A DNA stretch of 37,633 bases from Cyclobacteriaceae bacterium (GTDB taxonomy: Bacteria > Bacteroidota > Bacteroidia > Cytophagales > Cyclobacteriaceae): NCBI GenBank assembly GCA_958296015.1, contig CATQIH010000053.1, positions 1-37,633 on the forward strand, given 5' to 3'. Positions 24,355 to 34,600 of the stretch are shown here, one piece after another. Numbering within the stretch: position 1 is the first letter of the stretch; every line of letters begins with the position of its first letter. The notes under the pieces are model-generated. The model was not told where the DNA came from and searched no databases. It saw nothing but the letters and a program-made list of their open reading frames with translations. The translations under genes and the position numbers were made by a program.

Positions 24355-24489
24355 CTATCTTTTATCCACCAGACCTGCCATGTGCAACTGCTGGCTGATA
24401 TGCTCATAATCTTCGCCGATGCTGCTTTTGATCTTTTGCATAGCTTGTTTGAATAGCAAACCTTTTGTGTACGGTGCCGCGCCCAGCAA
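24355..24489 (-). CDS. Possible small protein or gene remnant, 44 aa
   Basis: A minus-strand frame from a TTG at 24489 reads LGAAPYTKGLLFKQAMQKIK and continues SSIGEDYEHISQQLHMAGLV before stopping at 24355-24357. The amphipathic helices look protein-like, and the same frame continues upstream past a TAG to an ATG-initiated MTASESYKDR. It may be the C-terminal remnant of a larger gene, or a small protein. No family is recognised. The frame is in the 383-bp spacer between the DUF2723 gene and the glycosylase gene, which otherwise holds only the possible promoter. Confidence 0.25.
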   Translation of the reverse strand: MLGAAPYTKGLLFKQAMQKIKSSIGEDYEHISQQLHMAGLVDKR

Positions 24490-24568
24490 AATTATCTACC
24501 TGTCTTTATAACTTTCTGAGGCTGTCATTTCTTTATCTGGTAAATTTTAATAAATATTGAACCTATCC

Positions 24569-25189
24569 ATGTTATCAGACGAACATACTATTATACAGGC
24601 AGACTTTTATCAGCGGTCAGAGGTACTGCAAATCAGTCGTGAGCTGCTGGGAAAATATCTCATCACAGAGATTGATGGAGAAGTAGCGGGAGGTATGATT
24701 GTAGAAACAGAAGCGTATTCGCATATCAACGACCGCGCCTGTCACTCGCACCTCAGCCGCCGCACCAACCGTACAGAGATTATGTTTCATGCCGGTGGCG
24801 TAGCCTACGTGTACAAAGTATACGGCTTTCATTTTCTTTTCAACATCATCACCAATGTAGCCGACAAGGCAGATGCTGTGCTCATCCGGGCTATCGAACC
24901 CGTGATCAATCCGGAAATAATGCAACAAAGGCGCAATCTTGCCGGTTTAACCTACAGACTAACTGCCGGGCCTGGTATGCTGACGCAGGCACTGGGCATT
25001 GGCAAGCAGCACTACGGTATTCCTGTCACCACTGGTGAACATATTTGGATAGAAGACCGAGGTGTGAAGATTGCCCCGGAAGAAATTGTAGCCAGTCCCA
25101 GGGTAGGCGTGGATTATGCCGGTGAGGATGCCTTGCTGCCGTGGCGGTTTCGTCTGAGAGAAAACAAGTGGACGAGCCGTGCCAAATAG
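24569..25189 (+). CDS. 3-methyladenine DNA glycosylase, AAG/MPG family
   Basis: A 206-residue base-excision repair enzyme that removes alkylated purines. Conserved parts of the family are visible: LLGKYLI near the start, the catalytic-region segment GGMIVETEAYSHINDRACHS with the Glu that activates water, RTEIMFHAGGVAYVYKVYG and TAGPGMLTQALGI. The start at ATG 24569 is preferred to a TTG at 24557, which would add four residues. The length is normal. The stop is 34 bp from the universal stress protein start on the same strand, so the two may be cotranscribed. Confidence 0.93.
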   Translation: MLSDEHTIIQADFYQRSEVLQISRELLGKYLITEIDGEVAGGMIVETEAYSHINDRACHSHLSRRTNRTEIMFHAGGVAYVYKVYGFHFLFNIITNVADKADAVLIRAIEPVINPEIMQQRRNLAGLTYRLTAGPGMLTQALGIGKQHYGIPVTTGEHIWIEDRGVKIAPEEIVASPRVGVDYAGEDALLPWRFRLRENKWTSRAK

Positions 25190-25220
25190 CCAGTCAACAT
25201 AGATGATAAAAAATAAAATA

Positions 25221-26078
25221 ATGATGAAAAAAATTCTTTGTCCGGTAGATTTTTCAGCCAATTCTTTGAACGCTATTGAGTTTGCTGCCCGCATGGGTGA
25301 AGTGCATCAGGCCGAACTTACCCTGTTCCATGTCTTTACAGAAGACGAATTTGGAGAAGCCCTGTCACGAGGTCTGCTGGCAGAGCGTTACCGGCAAACC
25401 GACCTGAATAACCTGGTGAGTGTGGCCGAAGAACTGCTGAAAAACCTGACAGAGGAGGTGAACAGCATGAGCCAGCAACGTGGTCTGGCAGTGTGTAACT
25501 ATCATTTTTCTTATGGTGCTTTGGAAAAACATATCTCTGAGTTTGCCAAAGACAACCAATATTCCCTGATTGTGATGGGAACCGCCGGTGTGAAAGACGT
25601 ATTTGAAGAGTATACCGGAAGCCAGACCGTCAAAACGCTGAAGCGCGCCGAATGCCCGGTGCTTTGCATTCCTGAAAAGGTGAAATACAAAAAGTTTACG
25701 CAGGTAGTATATGCCACCGATTATCAGCAGGAAGATGACGATATGCTGCAACAACTGATCTCCTGGGTGCAGCCTTTTGATGCTGCCGTGCAGGTGCTGC
25801 ATATATACTACAAAGATAACGATGCTGAAGAGGCTGTCTACCATGATTTTGTGATACAGATCAGAAAACGTATCACCTACCAAAACATCACCTTCAACCA
25901 TATGAAGTTCTCAGATGCAGTACACGGTATCGACCGTTTCGCTATCGATCAAAAGGCCAATCTGGTGGCTTTGTACAATAAGAAAAGAAACCTGCTAGAA
26001 AGGATTTTTGATAGCAGTTCCACAGACAATCTTTCGTATTTCGCTACTTACCCGATCATCTATTTCAATGCCGAGTAG
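25221..26078 (+). CDS. Universal stress protein with tandem UspA domains
   Basis: A cytosolic protein of 285 residues with two UspA folds. The first starts MMKKILCPVDFSANSLNAIE and ends with the ATP-binding signature G-x2-G-x9-G-S (GTAGVKDVFEEYTGS), then CPVLCIP. The second domain, from about VVYATDYQQEDDDM, lacks this signature and is degenerate. ATG 25203 is an alternative start that would add six residues. Such proteins bind ATP and help survival in stress; a specific partner is not known. Convergent with the small membrane protein gene. Confidence 0.88.
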   Translation: MMKKILCPVDFSANSLNAIEFAARMGEVHQAELTLFHVFTEDEFGEALSRGLLAERYRQTDLNNLVSVAEELLKNLTEEVNSMSQQRGLAVCNYHFSYGALEKHISEFAKDNQYSLIVMGTAGVKDVFEEYTGSQTVKTLKRAECPVLCIPEKVKYKKFTQVVYATDYQQEDDDMLQQLISWVQPFDAAVQVLHIYYKDNDAEEAVYHDFVIQIRKRITYQNITFNHMKFSDAVHGIDRFAIDQKANLVALYNKKRNLLERIFDSSSTDNLSYFATYPIIYFNAE

Positions 26079-26101
26079 CGCATTATCATAAAATACAGTA
26101 T

Positions 26102-26386
26102 CTATTTTGAGTTGTCTTTGCTGGCAGATAATGTCACATCTATTTGCTGCTGCATATGCTCTTCTTCATAGCGAGTCAGGCTTTCGTAAGCTTGCCTGAA
26201 CCGCTTCCCTTTATCCCGGTCGGGCATACACAAAAAGGCCAGCAACACATGCGCAACTACAGGGAAAAATGTGCCTAACACAAACCATAGCCAGAAAGAT
26301 CTACCATAGCAATGAGCGAAATATCCACTCACTAAAGGTATAGATAAGTAGAAAGCCAGCCCGATAAATGCTATGTCTATAAACAT
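26102..26386 (-). CDS. Small two-helix membrane protein, 94 aa
   Basis: The protein has two hydrophobic segments, FIDIAFIGLAFYLSIPLVSG and FWLWFVLGTFFPVVAHVLLA, the second preceded by YGRS. A basic and then acidic soluble tail follows (RDKGKRFRQAYESLTRYEEE). The pattern of a short R-S-F-W-x-W-F motif entering a membrane segment is common in small inner-membrane proteins of unknown role. It is convergent with the stress protein gene, 23 bp away. No family is assigned with certainty. Confidence 0.55.
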   Translation of the reverse strand: MFIDIAFIGLAFYLSIPLVSGYFAHCYGRSFWLWFVLGTFFPVVAHVLLAFLCMPDRDKGKRFRQAYESLTRYEEEHMQQQIDVTLSASKDNSK

Positions 26387-26782
26387 TCTTATGGTTTGAA
26401 ATGAGGTGTAAATATAATAAAAGCAGTAGCTAACCGCTACATATCTATCGGTGTTTCTACCATAATTATCATCTCCCCAACTAAGTTCCTTTTAATCTTC
26501 CGGACATCCGTATGTCATATTTTATGCATCGTTCTGTTCTACTCTGATGTAAGTTGTTCAGGTTGATATAGGGCTGAATAATGGTTTGTATGACAGAAAG
26601 AACATAATTTCTATAGTATCAAAGTACTTTTTGAGCCGGTATGACCATCATTTGACAGAAACGTAGGCAACAGCAAAAATATATAATGAAGTAATATTAA
26701 TAATTAATTGAATTTTTTTAATAAAGTATTTGAGCCAATCTTTGTGCTATACAAAAAGTAATATGTCTCAAAACACAAAATT
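26387..26782. other. Intergenic stretch, divergent promoter region
   Basis: This 396-bp AT-rich spacer lies between the small membrane protein gene and the YfiR gene, which point away from each other, so it should hold both promoters. An aatctttg box at 26737-26744 is close to the -7 consensus but has no well-spaced -33 partner. No coding or RNA feature was recognised. Confidence 0.4.
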
Positions 26783-27283
26783 ATGAAAAGATTCAAGCTA
26801 CTGTTATTTCTGATGTTGCTTTCTTTTGCTGTCAAAGCACAGGAGTATAAGTACCATCCGATCTTCATATATAATTTCAGCAAATATATTGAATGGCCTT
26901 CCACGGAGGGAGATTTTGTAATTAGTGTGGTGGGCAACTCAAGTGCGTATCAGGAAATGGTGAATATTTCCGAAAAGAAAAAGACTATCAAGAATCAGAA
27001 TTTGGTGGTAAAGGAATGCAAATCCTTCTCTGATGTTGGAAAATGCAATATTGTTTTTGTGACCAAAGACAAAACGATCTCTGAAGAAGATATAAAAAGA
27101 TTAAGCAGCAAGGGAGTGCTGGTTATTACCGAGCAAGACCATATGGCTGAGCGGGGAGCGCATATTAATTTTATAGCTACCCAGGATTCCAAGATTGGGT
27201 TTGAGCTAAATACAACCATGGCTCAGCAATCTGGCCTGAGAGTTTCCAGTTCGCTGGCAGGATTAGCTGCTAAGACTTATTGA
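26783..27283 (+). CDS. YfiR family protein (DUF4154), periplasmic
   Basis: A 166-residue exported protein. The signal peptide is MKRFKLLLFLMLLSFAVKAQ. The mature part begins YKYHPIFIYNFSKYIEWP, the conserved YfiR/DUF4154 opening, and ends with IGFELNTTMAQQSGLRVSSS followed by LAGLAAKTY, the conserved closing motif. In Pseudomonas, YfiR is a periplasmic repressor of the diguanylate cyclase YfiN. In Bacteroidota these proteins occur alone or with sensor kinases. No cyclase or kinase gene lies nearby, so the partner is unknown here. Confidence 0.88.
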   Translation: MKRFKLLLFLMLLSFAVKAQEYKYHPIFIYNFSKYIEWPSTEGDFVISVVGNSSAYQEMVNISEKKKTIKNQNLVVKECKSFSDVGKCNIVFVTKDKTISEEDIKRLSSKGVLVITEQDHMAERGAHINFIATQDSKIGFELNTTMAQQSGLRVSSSLAGLAAKTY

Positions 27284-27375
27284 TGTAGTTTTTACTTTGT
27301 GGTTTGAGTTAAAGGCTTCGGCAGGGACTTTCGTCTTATTGCTGGAGTCTTTCTCATTATAGGGTAATAGCTTCT

Positions 27376-28704
27376 CTACAACTTCCGGTCAATATCAAAA
27401 TTCTCCAGCAGGTCTGCTACTCTTTTGACAAACATACCTCCCAAAGCACCGTCCACCACCCGGTGATCATAGGAATGCGAAAGATACATTTTGTGTCGGA
27501 TGGCAATGGCATCACCCGTGCTGGTTTCTATGACGCTGGGTTTTTTGATGATAGCACCCAACGCTAAAATAGCCACCTGGGGCTGCATGATCATCGGAGT
27601 GCCCAGAATATTGCCAAAAGAACCAATATTGGAAACCGTATAAGTACCTTCCGCAAGATCATCGGCAGTAAGTTTGTGCTGCCGTGCCCGCTCAGCCAGT
27701 TCATTCACTTTTTTGGATAACCCAAGCAGACTGAGCTGGTCAGCATCCCGCACTACCGGCACAATCAGGTTGCTGTTGGGCAGGGCTACAGCCATGCCAA
27801 TATTGATGTGCTTTCGTTTGATGATATGGTGCCCGTCTACCGAGACGTTGATCATCGGAAAATCCTTGATGGCTTGCGCTACTGCTTCTATAAAAATAGG
27901 CGTAAAGGTAAAGTTTTCATTTTCTTTTTTGCGATAAGCATCTTTCACTTTGTTGCGCCATAGCACCAGGGTGGTGACATCTGCTTCCACAAAAGAGGTG
28001 ACGTGGGCGGAAATGCGCTGAGAATCGAGCATGCGTTCGGCAATCATTTTACGCATCCTGCTCATTTCAATGATCTCATCGTGGGCACCTACGTTGACGG
28101 ATACACTAGGGGGACTCCTTTCTGCTGTTGGTGCAGAAGTTGTGGCTGCTGGCTGTGCTTCTTTATGACGATCCTCGGAGTTTAGAAACTGCAATATGTC
28201 TTTCTTAGTCACTCTGCCTTCTTTACCACTGCCTGCAATAGTCTCCAATACTTGCATGGAAATGCCTTCTTCTCTGGCGATATTCATCACTAAGGGGGAA
28301 TAAAACCTGCCGGATGGCTGCTCGTCAGGCTGGGTTCTGCCAACATCAGCTACCGGAATTTCAGACTCATGCTCGGGTGCTGCGGCGGCTTCTTCCGGTA
28401 CGGCTGTTGCTTTTTTCTTCGGCTTTTCAGCTGTTTCTTTACCGTTGGAAACCAGGCCATTACCTTCCTGTGCAATAATGGCTATCGGATGACCAATCTG
28501 CACAACATCCCCTTCGTTTACCAGTATTTTTTGCAATACGCCGCTGTGTGTTGCCGGTACCTCTGTATCAACTTTGTCTGTGGCTACTTCCAGCACAGAT
28601 TCATCCTGTTCAATTGGGTCGCCTTCTTTTTTGAGCCATTTCAAAATGGTGCCTTCCATAATACTCTCGCCCATACGGGGCATGACCATTTCTACTGTTG
28701 CCAT
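27376..28704 (-). CDS. Dihydrolipoamide acyltransferase, E2 of a 2-oxoacid dehydrogenase
   Basis: A 442-residue core subunit of a pyruvate, branched-chain or oxoglutarate dehydrogenase complex. The N-terminal lipoyl domain has the attachment Lys44 in EVATDKVDTEVP. A Pro/Ala-rich linker leads to an E1/E3-binding domain at ~135-175 (SPLVMNIAREEGISM). The catalytic domain ends with HRVVDG (His414, Asp418), the acyltransferase active site. No E1 or E3 gene is adjacent, so specificity is open. It lies 42 bp downstream of cinA and is probably cotranscribed. Confidence 0.92.
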   Translation of the reverse strand: MATVEMVMPRMGESIMEGTILKWLKKEGDPIEQDESVLEVATDKVDTEVPATHSGVLQKILVNEGDVVQIGHPIAIIAQEGNGLVSNGKETAEKPKKKATAVPEEAAAAPEHESEIPVADVGRTQPDEQPSGRFYSPLVMNIAREEGISMQVLETIAGSGKEGRVTKKDILQFLNSEDRHKEAQPAATTSAPTAERSPPSVSVNVGAHDEIIEMSRMRKMIAERMLDSQRISAHVTSFVEADVTTLVLWRNKVKDAYRKKENENFTFTPIFIEAVAQAIKDFPMINVSVDGHHIIKRKHINIGMAVALPNSNLIVPVVRDADQLSLLGLSKKVNELAERARQHKLTADDLAEGTYTVSNIGSFGNILGTPMIMQPQVAILALGAIIKKPSVIETSTGDAIAIRHKMYLSHSYDHRVVDGALGGMFVKRVADLLENFDIDRKL

Positions 28705-28746
28705 AACGATAATATTTGTAATTTGATAGCTTTACAAAAAACGAGA

Positions 28747-30012
28747 TCAGCTCTTAATATCCACCATACCTGTCAGTGCTAATCGCAGCAAATTTAAGAT
28801 ATTTATGGTAGTATGCTGAATGTTGAGTCCTCTATCTTGGGTCAGCGATAGCTTTTTGGTGTAAGTGTGCTGCGCATCAGCCACGGCAATCCATACGGTG
28901 CCTACGGGCTTTTGGGGGGCACCTCCATCCGGACCGGCAACACCGGTGGTAGCGATGCCATAGTCTGTCTGGTAAAGTGTGCGAATCTGCTGTGCCATCT
29001 CTGTAACCGTCTGCTCACTGACCGCGCCATGTGCGTCAATTGTTGCTTTTTTCACCCCTAAAATGCTGATTTTCAGCTCGTTGCTGTAAGGAATCATGCC
29101 GCCCTTAAAGTAGGCCGAGCTGCCTGCAATGCTGGTGATTGTGTGTGCCACATGCCCTCCGGTGCAACTCTCGGCAGTAGCCAGGGTCTGGTGGTTTTTT
29201 GAAAGTAGCTGTCCTATGGCCTCTTCCAGAGAAAGATCGCCAAAGCCATATACATACGGTTGAATAAGGGGTAGTAACTTTTCCACCTCCTCACCGACTT
29301 GTTTTTCCAGTGTCTGATAATTTTCACCAAAAGCCGTAAGGCGCAACCTCACCCGGCCATAATGTGGCAGATAAGCTAGCTTGATATGGGCTGGCAGGCT
29401 GGTTTCCCATTGTTCTATCTTATCCGATAGCCACGATTCGCCAATGCCTGCCGTTTGTATCATTTTGTGGTAAATGACAGGGAGTTTGAAGGTTTGCTTA
29501 AGCATCGGCACCACCGACTTTTCCATCATAGTCTTCATTTCATAGGGTACACCAGGCATAGATACATACACTTTGCCTTCCTGCTCAAACCACATACCGG
29601 GGGCGGTGCCCATGCTGTTGCTAATCATAGTGCATGACTGGGGCAACTCTGCCTGTTTGGCATTGGTGGGTGTGATACTGCGGTTTCTGCTGGCAAACAG
29701 AGCGGTTACCTCCTGCAATGCCTGTTCGTTCACCACCAAAGGTGTGTCAAAGTATGCTGCCAGTGTTTGTTTGGTAATATCGTCTTTGGTAGGACCCAGC
29801 CCGCCTGTGATCAGAATAATGTCAGCCCGCTGAGATGCTTCTCGTAGCGACTTGAGTATCTCTTCGCGCAAATCGCCCACGGTAGTTCTGCGGATAATAG
29901 AAATGCCTACGTTGCTGAGTTGGGTGCCAATCCACTGAGTATTGGTGTCTAAAGTCTGACCAAACAACAGTTCATCACCAATGGTAATCACTTCTGCCAA
30001 AACTTTTTCCAT
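28747..30012 (-). CDS. cinA: CinA family protein (competence/damage-inducible protein A)
   Basis: A full-length 421-residue CinA. The N-terminal MoCF/COG1058 domain opens VLAEVITIGDELLFGQTLDT and includes DIILITGGLGPTKDDITK. The C-terminal CinA domain contains TLATAESCTGGHVAHTITSI and TGVAGPDGGAPQKPVGTVWI. Related proteins have ADP-ribose pyrophosphatase activity in the first domain and NMN deamidase activity in the second. The gene diverges from the DUF4197 gene with 41 bp between start codons and leads the cinA-E2 pair. Confidence 0.94.
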   Translation of the reverse strand: MEKVLAEVITIGDELLFGQTLDTNTQWIGTQLSNVGISIIRRTTVGDLREEILKSLREASQRADIILITGGLGPTKDDITKQTLAAYFDTPLVVNEQALQEVTALFASRNRSITPTNAKQAELPQSCTMISNSMGTAPGMWFEQEGKVYVSMPGVPYEMKTMMEKSVVPMLKQTFKLPVIYHKMIQTAGIGESWLSDKIEQWETSLPAHIKLAYLPHYGRVRLRLTAFGENYQTLEKQVGEEVEKLLPLIQPYVYGFGDLSLEEAIGQLLSKNHQTLATAESCTGGHVAHTITSIAGSSAYFKGGMIPYSNELKISILGVKKATIDAHGAVSEQTVTEMAQQIRTLYQTDYGIATTGVAGPDGGAPQKPVGTVWIAVADAQHTYTKKLSLTQDRGLNIQHTTINILNLLRLALTGMVDIKS

Positions 30013-30053
30013 GTTAACCGTATTAATGTAAAGAACCGTTTATTTTATTGATA

Positions 30054-30857
30054 ATGAATCTACACAACGCAACGTTAGGAAAAATAAAGAGAATATTTAT
30101 TACACTCTGCTTCTTTTTTCCGCTTCTCATCGCTTCTTCCTGTGATGTACTCAATGGGGTACTCAAAGACTATACAGCTACCGGAGGGCTCACTAACACT
30201 GAAATTGTATCGGGCCTGAAAGAGGCACTAAAAGTAGGGGCCAACCTTGCGGCCAGCAGTGCTTCGCAGCAAAACGGGTATCTCAACAATCCTGTTGCCA
30301 ATATCCGCATCCCGATGCCACCGGAGCTTCAGAAAATAGAGAAGAATATCAGAAAGATACCACTGGTAGGCAACAATGTAGCCGACAATTTTATAGAAGC
30401 TATGAACAGGGGTGCAGAAAAAGCGGCCAAAGAAGCGGCCCCTATTCTGGTAAATGCCATCACTTCTATGAATATTAGCGATGCGGTAGGCATCCTCAAA
30501 GGAGACAGTACGGCGGCTACTTCTTATCTGGAGAGGACAACCTCTTCTCAGCTTGCCGCTAAATTTCAGCCAATTATCAAAAAAGCATTGAATGATGTGG
30601 GTGCCGTCAAATATTACGATGCTCTCAAACAGGCTATTGCCACCTACAATAAGTCTCCCTTATCCAGTAATATCAACGTGAACTTGAAAAATTTGCCGGT
30701 ACTGGACGAATATGCGACCGAGCAGGCACTGTCAGGTTTGTTCAAACTGGTAGCCAAAGAAGAGAAAGACATCAGGAAAGACCCGCTGGGGCAAAGCAAA
30801 GACATTATCAGAAAAGTCTTTGGCAGTGTACGGCCCCAACCAAGCATCGGAAAATAA
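30054..30857 (+). CDS. DUF4197 lipoprotein
   Basis: A 267-residue lipoprotein; the lipobox is IASSC with Cys30. A TTG at 30048 would extend it by two residues; ATG 30054 is preferred. The body matches DUF4197: EIVSGLKEALKVGANLAASS, IRIPMPPELQKIEKNIRKIP, NRGAEKAAKEAAPILVNAIT, and the end DPLGQSKDIIRKVFGS. The fold is helical and no enzymatic residues are known. Function is unknown across the family. It is followed by the DUF2911 gene 79 bp away on the same strand. Confidence 0.88.
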   Translation: MNLHNATLGKIKRIFITLCFFFPLLIASSCDVLNGVLKDYTATGGLTNTEIVSGLKEALKVGANLAASSASQQNGYLNNPVANIRIPMPPELQKIEKNIRKIPLVGNNVADNFIEAMNRGAEKAAKEAAPILVNAITSMNISDAVGILKGDSTAATSYLERTTSSQLAAKFQPIIKKALNDVGAVKYYDALKQAIATYNKSPLSSNINVNLKNLPVLDEYATEQALSGLFKLVAKEEKDIRKDPLGQSKDIIRKVFGSVRPQPSIGK

Positions 30858-30936
30858 AATTTTTGCTTGTTCGGTCTGCGATGTATAACTTACTGCGATC
30901 TTTAAACTTAATATCTTTAACCAAAAAACCTAACGT

Positions 30937-31509
30937 ATGAAAAGTCCCATGATATCAGCAGCCTTGAGCGTCGCCCTGTTCTGCGGGGTAGCTTCCACTG
31001 CTTTTGCCCAGAATGTTGCCGTAATGCCTCCACCGGATAAAGTGACCGGCAAAGCTGCTGAGGCTAAACCAAGTCCTATGGCTGTGGCTTCCATGAAGTC
31101 TGACAAAGGCTATATTAAAGTAGTTTACAGCCAGCCGCATCTGAAAAACCGGAAAATGCTCGGCGATGTAGAACCTTACGGAAAAGTATGGCGACTGGGT
31201 GCCAACGAAGCGACAGAGATCACCCTGACAGAAGACACGAAGTTTGGTGGAAAAGAACTGGATGCTGGTACTTATAGCATGTTTGCCACTCCCGAAAAAG
31301 ACAAGTGGACTGTTATCTTCAACAAAGCACTCGGGCAATGGGGTGCCTATTCTTATGACAAGAGCCAGGATGCACTCAAGGTAGATGCCAAGTTAGTGAA
31401 GGCAGAAAAAACCTTCGAGCCGTTTACGATCTGGTTTAGTGCCGATGGAAGTGCCATGCATATGGCCTGGGGCGATACGCAGGTAAACCTGCCGGTTGCC
31501 ATTGACTAA
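30937..31509 (+). CDS. DUF2911 protein, exported
   Basis: A 190-residue exported protein with a signal peptide ending near AFAQ. The DUF2911 domain is clear: IKVVYSQPHLKNRKMLGDVE, then PYGKVWRLGANEATEITLTE and AGTYSMFATPEKDKWTVIFN. The family is common in Bacteroidota with no known reaction. A strong terminator follows, so transcription probably stops before the catabolic cluster. Confidence 0.9.
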   Translation: MKSPMISAALSVALFCGVASTAFAQNVAVMPPPDKVTGKAAEAKPSPMAVASMKSDKGYIKVVYSQPHLKNRKMLGDVEPYGKVWRLGANEATEITLTEDTKFGGKELDAGTYSMFATPEKDKWTVIFNKALGQWGAYSYDKSQDALKVDAKLVKAEKTFEPFTIWFSADGSAMHMAWGDTQVNLPVAID

Positions 31510-31556
31510 CGCAGCGACGCAAACCTATAGATATTCTATAGGAGGTAATAACACAC

Positions 31557-31595
31557 AAAAGCATGGTATCTTAAAACATATCATGCTTTTTCTAT
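31557..31595 (+). terminator. Rho-independent terminator after the DUF2911 gene
   Basis: A 13-bp stem (aaaagcatggtat / atatcatgctttt, one G-T pair) around an 8-nt loop ends in a T-run. A smaller perfect 7-bp hairpin (cctatag / ctatagg) lies just before at 31524-31542. The A-rich left arm would also allow termination in the reverse direction. Confidence 0.8.
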
Positions 31596-31602
31596 ACTTT
31601 TG
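31595..31602 (+). promoter_or_regulatory. -7 box TACTTTTG of the catabolic cluster
   Basis: The octamer tacttttg fits TAnnTTTG exactly and lies 25 bp before the ATG of the cytochrome-dehydrogenase gene, directly after the terminator. A clear TTG -33 partner is not seen, because the terminator stem occupies that position. Confidence 0.4.
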
Positions 31603-31627
31603 AACTGACAACATACAACAACTTACT

Positions 31628-34600
31628 ATGACTATAATTGCTCCCGTCTTACACCAAAAGGCCCTTAAATCGCTTTGCTTTTCTACTTCCCTGGCAGCCT
31701 TATTGCTTGCCGGATGCCAGCAAGAACCTACCGACAAAAGAATCAAACAGATAGATGCAACACAGGTAAGTATCATGGCTCAGTCTATAGAGTCATCGGT
31801 CAACCCCAAACTTGCTGACGGGCTTTCCCTGAAAATATGGGGCGTAGATTCTCTGGTGGCTGACCCAATCTCCATTGACATAGACGACAAGGGGCAGCTA
31901 TACTACACCCGTACCAACCGCCAGAAAAATTCTGAATTTGATATCAGAGGGCATCAGGAATGGGAAATTGGTTCTATACAGCTAAAGAATGTAGAAGAAA
32001 AACAGGCGTTTCTGCACAAAACCCTCTCACCGGAAAACAGTGCTCACAATGAGTGGCTGGCCGATCTCAACGGTGACGGCTCTCACGACTGGAAAGATAT
32101 GACCGTAGAAAAAGAAAACGTCTACCGCCTGGAAGATACCGATGGCGATGGCTTGGCAGACTTATCGCAGCTAGTCGTAGATGATTTTAACGATGAGACA
32201 ACCGATGTGGCCGGAGCTGTGCTAAAGGCAGGCGATGATCTCTTTGTAGGCGTAGCCCCTGACCTATGGCGGATCAAAGATCAGAACGGAGACGGCCTTG
32301 CCGATGAAAAGACTTCCATTTCGCATGGCTTTGGTATCCATGTGGGCTTTGGTGGGCATGGCATGTCCGGCCTGGAAATGGGACCCGACGGGCGTATCTA
32401 CTGGGGCATTGGTGATATTGGTTTTAGTGGCGAAGGGCCTGACGGCAAAAAATGGGAATATCCCAACCGTGGGGTGATCGTCAGAGCCAATCCTGATGGC
32501 AGCGACTTTGAGGTTTTTGCCATGGGGCTGCGCAACACACACGAGTTTGTGTTTGATGAATACGGCAACCTGATCAGCGAAGACAACGACGGAGACCACA
32601 GAGGAGAAAGTGAACGACTGGTGTATATAGTGAATGGTTCAGACACGGGCTGGCGCACCAACTGGCAGTTTGGAAAATACAACGACCCTAAAAATAACAG
32701 GTACAAGGTGTGGATGGACGAGGAAATGTACAAGCCTCGCTTTGAGGGGCAGGCGGCCTATTTTACACCAACCATTGCCAACTTTGTGAATGGCCCTACA
32801 GGCATGTTGTACAACCCTGGAACCGCGCTGAATCCTGACTGGAAAAACACGTTCTTCGTCGTAGAATTTGTGGGCAACCCTGCCCGCTCCGGAATACATT
32901 CCTTCAAACTGAAACCCAAAGGAGCTGGCTTCGAGTTGGGTGAGCACAATATGATCGTTGAAGGCTTACTGGCTACTGGCATAGACTTCGGCCCGGACGG
33001 TGCCATGTACGTAGCTGACTGGATTGAAGGGTGGAATACCAAAGATTATGGACGTATCTGGAAGCTGGATGCCGATGGTGGGGCTGCCTGGAAGCAACGT
33101 CAGCAAACAGAGAAGCTGCTGAAAGCAGATTTTAACGGTTATAATCCGGAGTACCTGGGCGAAATCTTAAAAAATCCTGATATGCGTGTCCGCCAGAAAG
33201 CACAGTTTGAGCTGGCAAAGCGCGGACAGGAGGGTGCCGATATTTTTAAGCAGATTTTAAACCAGCCCGATCATCAGCTGGCAAGAGTTCATGCCATCTG
33301 GGGCATCAGCCAGATGGCCCGAATGGAAGATCAGCAATATGCCGAACTCCTGATGCCACTGCTCAAAGACAGCGACCCTGAGATCAGGGCACAGGCTGCC
33401 AAGTGGCTGGGAGATGTGCGGTACCCACAAGCCGGAGACGCTTTGATCCCGTTGTTGCAAGATCAAAACAGCCGGGCACGATTTTTTGCTGCGGAAGCAC
33501 TGGGCAGAATAGCCTATGAACCTGCCGTGCAGCCTGTCATCGAAATGCTCAAAGCCAATAATGATGAAGACGTCTACCTGCGCCATGCAGGCAGCCTGGC
33601 CCTGGCTCGCATAGGAAAAGCCGAGCCTGTAGTGGCCTTGGCCAACAGCCCGTCGCGGGCATTGCGCATAGCCGCTGTAGTAGCACTGCGTAGAATGCAA
33701 GAACCAGGCATTGCCAGGTTTCTTAACGATGAGGATGAGTATGTGGTCGCAGAAGCCGCCCGTGGCATCAACGATGATTTATCGATAGAAGCAGCCTTAC
33801 CGGCCCTGGGCGATGTATTGCAGCATACCAGGTTTACCCATGAAGCCCTGATCAGACGTGCCATCAGTGCCAACCTGCGCATAGGCACCGAAGCGTCGAT
33901 GCAAAACCTGATAGACTACTCCCTGGATAAAAACCATCCGGTAGCCATGCGCCGTGAGGCGATAGATGCTTTGAGCACCTGGACGCAGCCTTCTGTGCTT
34001 GATAGGGTGGATGGCCGGTACCGTGGTGAAGTGAAGCGTGACGCGGAGCCTGTACAGCAGGTGGTTGCCATGCCACTGATCGGGCTTTTGAAAGACCAAG
34101 AAACCACCATCCGTACCGGTGCTACAGAAGCGTTGGGTGCATTGAAAATCACCAAGAGCACTCCTCAACTCATGGCAGAACTCAAAAGTGACAGCCAGCC
34201 GGAAGTGCGGGAAGCTGCCCTAAGATCACTGGCTGCAATGGACTATCCACAGATGGGCCAGGCCATTAAGCAGGCTCTTGCTGATAAGGAAAAGAACGTG
34301 CGCGTAGCCGGACTTGATCTGCTAGCCACCATGGATATTGCGCCCGACCTGATGGTGTCCTTGCTGAGCAATGTCATTGATACCAAAACAACCGAAGAGA
34401 AGCAGGCTGCGTTGCTCACCCTGGGCACCTTACCGGCAGATCAAACCCAACAGGTATTTGACGGACTTCTCACCAAACTGGAACAGCATCAACTCCCTGA
34501 AGAGATTCACCTGGAACTTATAGAAGCCATCGACTCTACGCGTTCTTCCGAGCTAAAAGCGAAGCTGGAAAAAGTGCAGTCGGAGTCAGGTGGAGCTGAC

